A stretch of 6,640 bases of DNA, from positions 1 through 6,640 of the forward strand of contig JAJYRY010000021.1 in assembly GCA_021793855.1 (NCBI GenBank), written 5' to 3'. This DNA comes from Thermoplasmata archaeon. GTDB lineage: Archaea > Thermoplasmatota > Thermoplasmata > Thermoplasmatales > GCA-001856825. The notes under the pieces were generated by a model. It worked only from the letters and a program-made list of their open reading frames with translations. It did not search any database and was not told where the DNA came from. Positions 5,695 through 6,640 of this stretch are shown here, piece after piece; position 1 is the stretch's first letter; each line of letters starts with the position of its first letter. Position numbers and translations under genes: made by a program.

Positions 5695-5700
5695 AAAAGT

Positions 5701-6006
5701 ATGGAATACATATACAGCGCACTGATACTGAACTCTGTCGGAAAACCGATCACCGAAGATGGTATTACACAGATACTCAAGGCAGCTGGAGTCACACCTG
5801 ACCCTGCTAGAGTAAAGAGTCTTGTTGCTTCCCTGGAGGGAGTCAACATAGAAGAGGCAATAAAATCATCCATGGTGGCCGCCCAGCCGGTAGCGCAGGC
5901 AGAGCCTCAGAAGAAGGAAGAAAAGAAGGAAGAGAAGAAAGAGGAAAAGAAGGACGAAAAGAGCGAAGAAGAAGCAGTCGCTGGACTCGGTGCTTTGTTC
6001 GGGTAG
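5701..6006 (+). CDS. rpl12: Large ribosomal subunit stalk protein L12 (archaeal P1)
   Basis: L12/P1 is the multi-copy stalk protein whose flexible C-terminal tip binds elongation factors. The 101-residue protein has the helical dimerisation and P0-binding domain at 1-60 ([20 protein letters not shown] at 1-20, [20 protein letters not shown] at 31-50), an Ala/Pro-rich hinge at about 60-70, a charged repeat of KKEE units at 71-90, and the factor-binding tip AGLGALFG at 94-101. Length and layout are typical for archaea. It is not related by sequence to bacterial L7/L12. It follows rpl10 by 53 bases, a gap holding only weak TATA-like sequences, so a separate promoter giving extra copies of L12 is possible but not shown. 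Because L10 here lacks its own tip, this protein is the only visible source of the factor-binding tail in the stalk. Confidence 0.97.
   Translation: MEYIYSALILNSVGKPITEDGITQILKAAGVTPDPARVKSLVASLEGVNIEEAIKSSMVAAQPVAQAEPQKKEEKKEEKKEEKKDEKSEEEAVAGLGALFG
5909..5954 (+). repeat. Purine-only tract of 12-base KKEE repeats inside rpl12
   Basis: Forty-six consecutive purines encode degenerate 12-base units (AAG AAG GAA GAA and variants), about four copies of KKEE/KKDE from residue 71. This is the normal charged linker of archaeal P1. Such tracts can change length by slippage. Confidence 0.85.
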
Positions 6007-6014
6007 ATATCTGA

Positions 6015-6167
6015 ATGAGCCCGAGATCGTTTATTCTATTTCTTCTATTTTATATCGTACCCTTGGGTATATTCGGGTACGGCATTTATTCCAATCAGAT
6101 ACTTCTTGACCTTATCGGTATAATGTGGCTAATATCCGCATTTATTCTTAACTTAATGAAAGATTGA
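6015..6167 (+). CDS. Small two-helix membrane protein, unknown function
   Basis: I do not recognise this protein. The frame from ATG 6015 to TGA 6165-6167 encodes 50 residues: a short basic start (MSPR), a hydrophobic segment of about 5-25 (ILFLLFYIVPLGIFGYGIY), a polar turn (SNQ at 26-28), a second hydrophobic segment of about 29-47 (ILLDLIGIMWLISAFILNL), and a MKD end. This is the plan of a small integral membrane hairpin. It begins 8 bases after the rpl12 stop, which would allow coupled reinitiation; the nearest SD-like bases (GGGT, 6001-6004) are 10 bases away and weak. It faces the transporter gene, with 17 bases between the two stops. Against it: the DNA is T-rich, and T-rich DNA yields hydrophobic codons by itself, and part of it may act as a terminator. 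The open frame, charge placement and tidy fit between neighbours favour a real gene. Confidence 0.5.
   Translation: MSPRSFILFLLFYIVPLGIFGYGIYSNQILLDLIGIMWLISAFILNLMKD
6030..6053 (+). terminator. T-rich tract, possible terminator of the ribosomal operon
   Basis: Beginning 24 bases after the rpl12 stop, this stretch has T clusters (TTTATT, CTATTT, CTTCTATTTTAT) with no G on the plus strand. Archaeal polymerase stops at T-rich tracts downstream of genes without needing a hairpin. It overlaps codons 6-13 of the small frame at 6015, so it may reduce rather than end readthrough into that gene. Confidence 0.4.
6056..6081. repeat. Inverted repeat, 7-base arms
   Basis: CGTACCC (6056-6062) and GGGTACG (6075-6081) are perfect reverse complements around a 12-base spacer. 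The spacer holds another GGGTA (6065-6069) that could pair with TACCC (6058-6062) instead, giving two competing hairpins. It lies inside the small frame at 6015. It is not followed by a T-run on either strand, so it is not a bacterial-style terminator. Confidence 0.55.
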
Positions 6168-6177
6168 CTTTAGACGA

Positions 6178-6187
6178 TAAAATTTTA
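6178..6187. terminator. Possible two-way AT-rich terminator between converging genes
   Basis: TAAAATTTTA is a perfect palindrome that presents TTTT on both strands between the small frame (stop at 6167) and the transporter gene, whose TAA stop forms part of it (6185-6187). The T-run is short, so the call is weak. Confidence 0.28.
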
Positions 6188-6640
6188 AGCAAACGGCATA
6201 GAAGGATTCTTTTTATTTTCTTCAGATCGTCTTGTTACAAATACGACTATCCCGACCAATGCAGGGACTACTGCCAAGCCCCAGATGTCAAACGGACTGA
6301 CGAGGTATGAGAGCAGGAAAGAACCGTAGCTTGGTCCCATACCTCTCCCAAGGGACATGAAGAAGTTGTAAACGCCCATGTGGGCTCCGAGCGACTTTCC
6401 ATTTGCTATCTTTGAAACCATCGCGCTTCCTGTCGGGGTAACAGAATTCTCCCCCATCGTCACAATGAGCATGGATACCATGAACTGCCAGAGACTATGG
6501 TCTAAGGCCATAGAGAAATATCCAATGATATACAACACGGAACCAATGATCATACCGTTCCATAAGCCGATCCTCCTGACCAACCGGTATATGGGCAACT
6601 GGAATGCTGCGACGGAAATGCCGTTTACGAAATAGATAAG
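6185..6640 (-). CDS. Major facilitator superfamily transporter, N-terminus cut by window edge
   Basis: The minus-strand frame is open from the right edge to TAA at 6185-6187 and gives the last 151 residues of a membrane transporter; a full-length member would be about 380-420 residues. Hydrophobic segments fit transmembrane helices 8-12: the partial LIYFVNGISVAAF, then GMIIGSVLYIIGYFSMAL, LWQFMVSMLIVTMGENSV, YNFFMSLGRGMGPSYGSFLL and IWGLAVVPALVGIVVFV. The loop IYRLVRRIGLWNG, with its R-x-x-R-R-x-G pattern, is the cytoplasmic turn between helices 8 and 9 seen in drug:proton antiporter-like members, and GRGMGPSYG in helix 11 resembles the motif of such families. The tail after helix 12 is short and charged. 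The cargo cannot be told from this part, so multidrug export is only one possibility. A TTG at 6598 could be read as a start, but the frame continues upstream with membrane-helix sequence, so the gene is simply cut. Confidence 0.88.
   Translation of the reverse strand, partial: LIYFVNGISVAAFQLPIYRLVRRIGLWNGMIIGSVLYIIGYFSMALDHSLWQFMVSMLIVTMGENSVTPTGSAMVSKIANGKSLGAHMGVYNFFMSLGRGMGPSYGSFLLSYLVSPFDIWGLAVVPALVGIVVFVTRRSEENKKNPSMPFA

Noticed and set aside
5692..5700. GTG start for rpl12 (adds MKS)
   Set aside because: The GTG is part of the Shine-Dalgarno site, and archaeal P1 proteins start with MEYIY at 5701.
5909..5954. The purine repeat as a mobile or CRISPR-like repeat
   Set aside because: It encodes the normal KKEE-rich linker of archaeal L12 and has no spacers.
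6378..6635. An 85-codon plus-strand frame in the transporter region
   Set aside because: It overlaps the minus-strand transporter, whose membrane helices and loop motif are clear; the plus frame shows nothing recognisable.

Overview
The window is a stretch of archaeal core genome of about 6.6 kb. The translation genes are archaeal-type (Spt5, a short SecE, L1, P0-type L10, and a P1-type L12 ending in GLGALFG). AT-rich TATA boxes lie about 25 bases from start codons, and genes inside the operon carry GGTG-type Shine-Dalgarno sites. Frequent ATA, AGG and AGA codons, mixed leaderless and SD-led starts, and the ftsZ-secE-spt5-L11-L1-L10-L12 order suggest a euryarchaeon, most likely Thermoplasmata. 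That placement is an inference; no rRNA is present to confirm it.

Left region (1-1483): a divergent pair. On the minus strand is the N-terminal two thirds of pyrB (aspartate carbamoyltransferase), running off the left edge. On the plus strand is an Ntn-hydrolase of the isoaspartyl peptidase/L-asparaginase family. The 50-base gap between them holds a perfectly palindromic 12-base TATA element whose centre is exactly 25.5 bases from each ATG, which looks like one two-way promoter for two leaderless mRNAs. One product makes aspartate and the other uses it.

Central region (1484-6006): one long plus-strand operon, starting from a TATA box at about 1553: ftsZ, secE, spt5, rpl11, rpl1, rpl10, rpl12. 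It joins cell division, protein export, transcription elongation and the ribosomal stalk. Most junctions are 0-12 bases. The two longer gaps are before rpl1, filled by a hairpin that resembles an L1 autoregulatory site, and before rpl12. Notable protein features are a 271-residue Spt5 with an extra N-terminal beta-rich domain of about 124 residues, an L10 without the usual acidic tail, and an FtsZ that ends right after its globular domain.

Right region (6007-6640): an unlisted 50-codon reading frame for a small two-helix membrane protein starts 8 bases after rpl12, in T-rich DNA that could instead be the operon terminator. It faces, 17 bases away, the C-terminal part of a major facilitator superfamily transporter on the minus strand that runs off the right edge. 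No tRNA, rRNA, insertion sequence, CRISPR or origin was seen. The window is mainly conserved housekeeping DNA; the novelty is in domain architecture and regulation, not in an accessory system.
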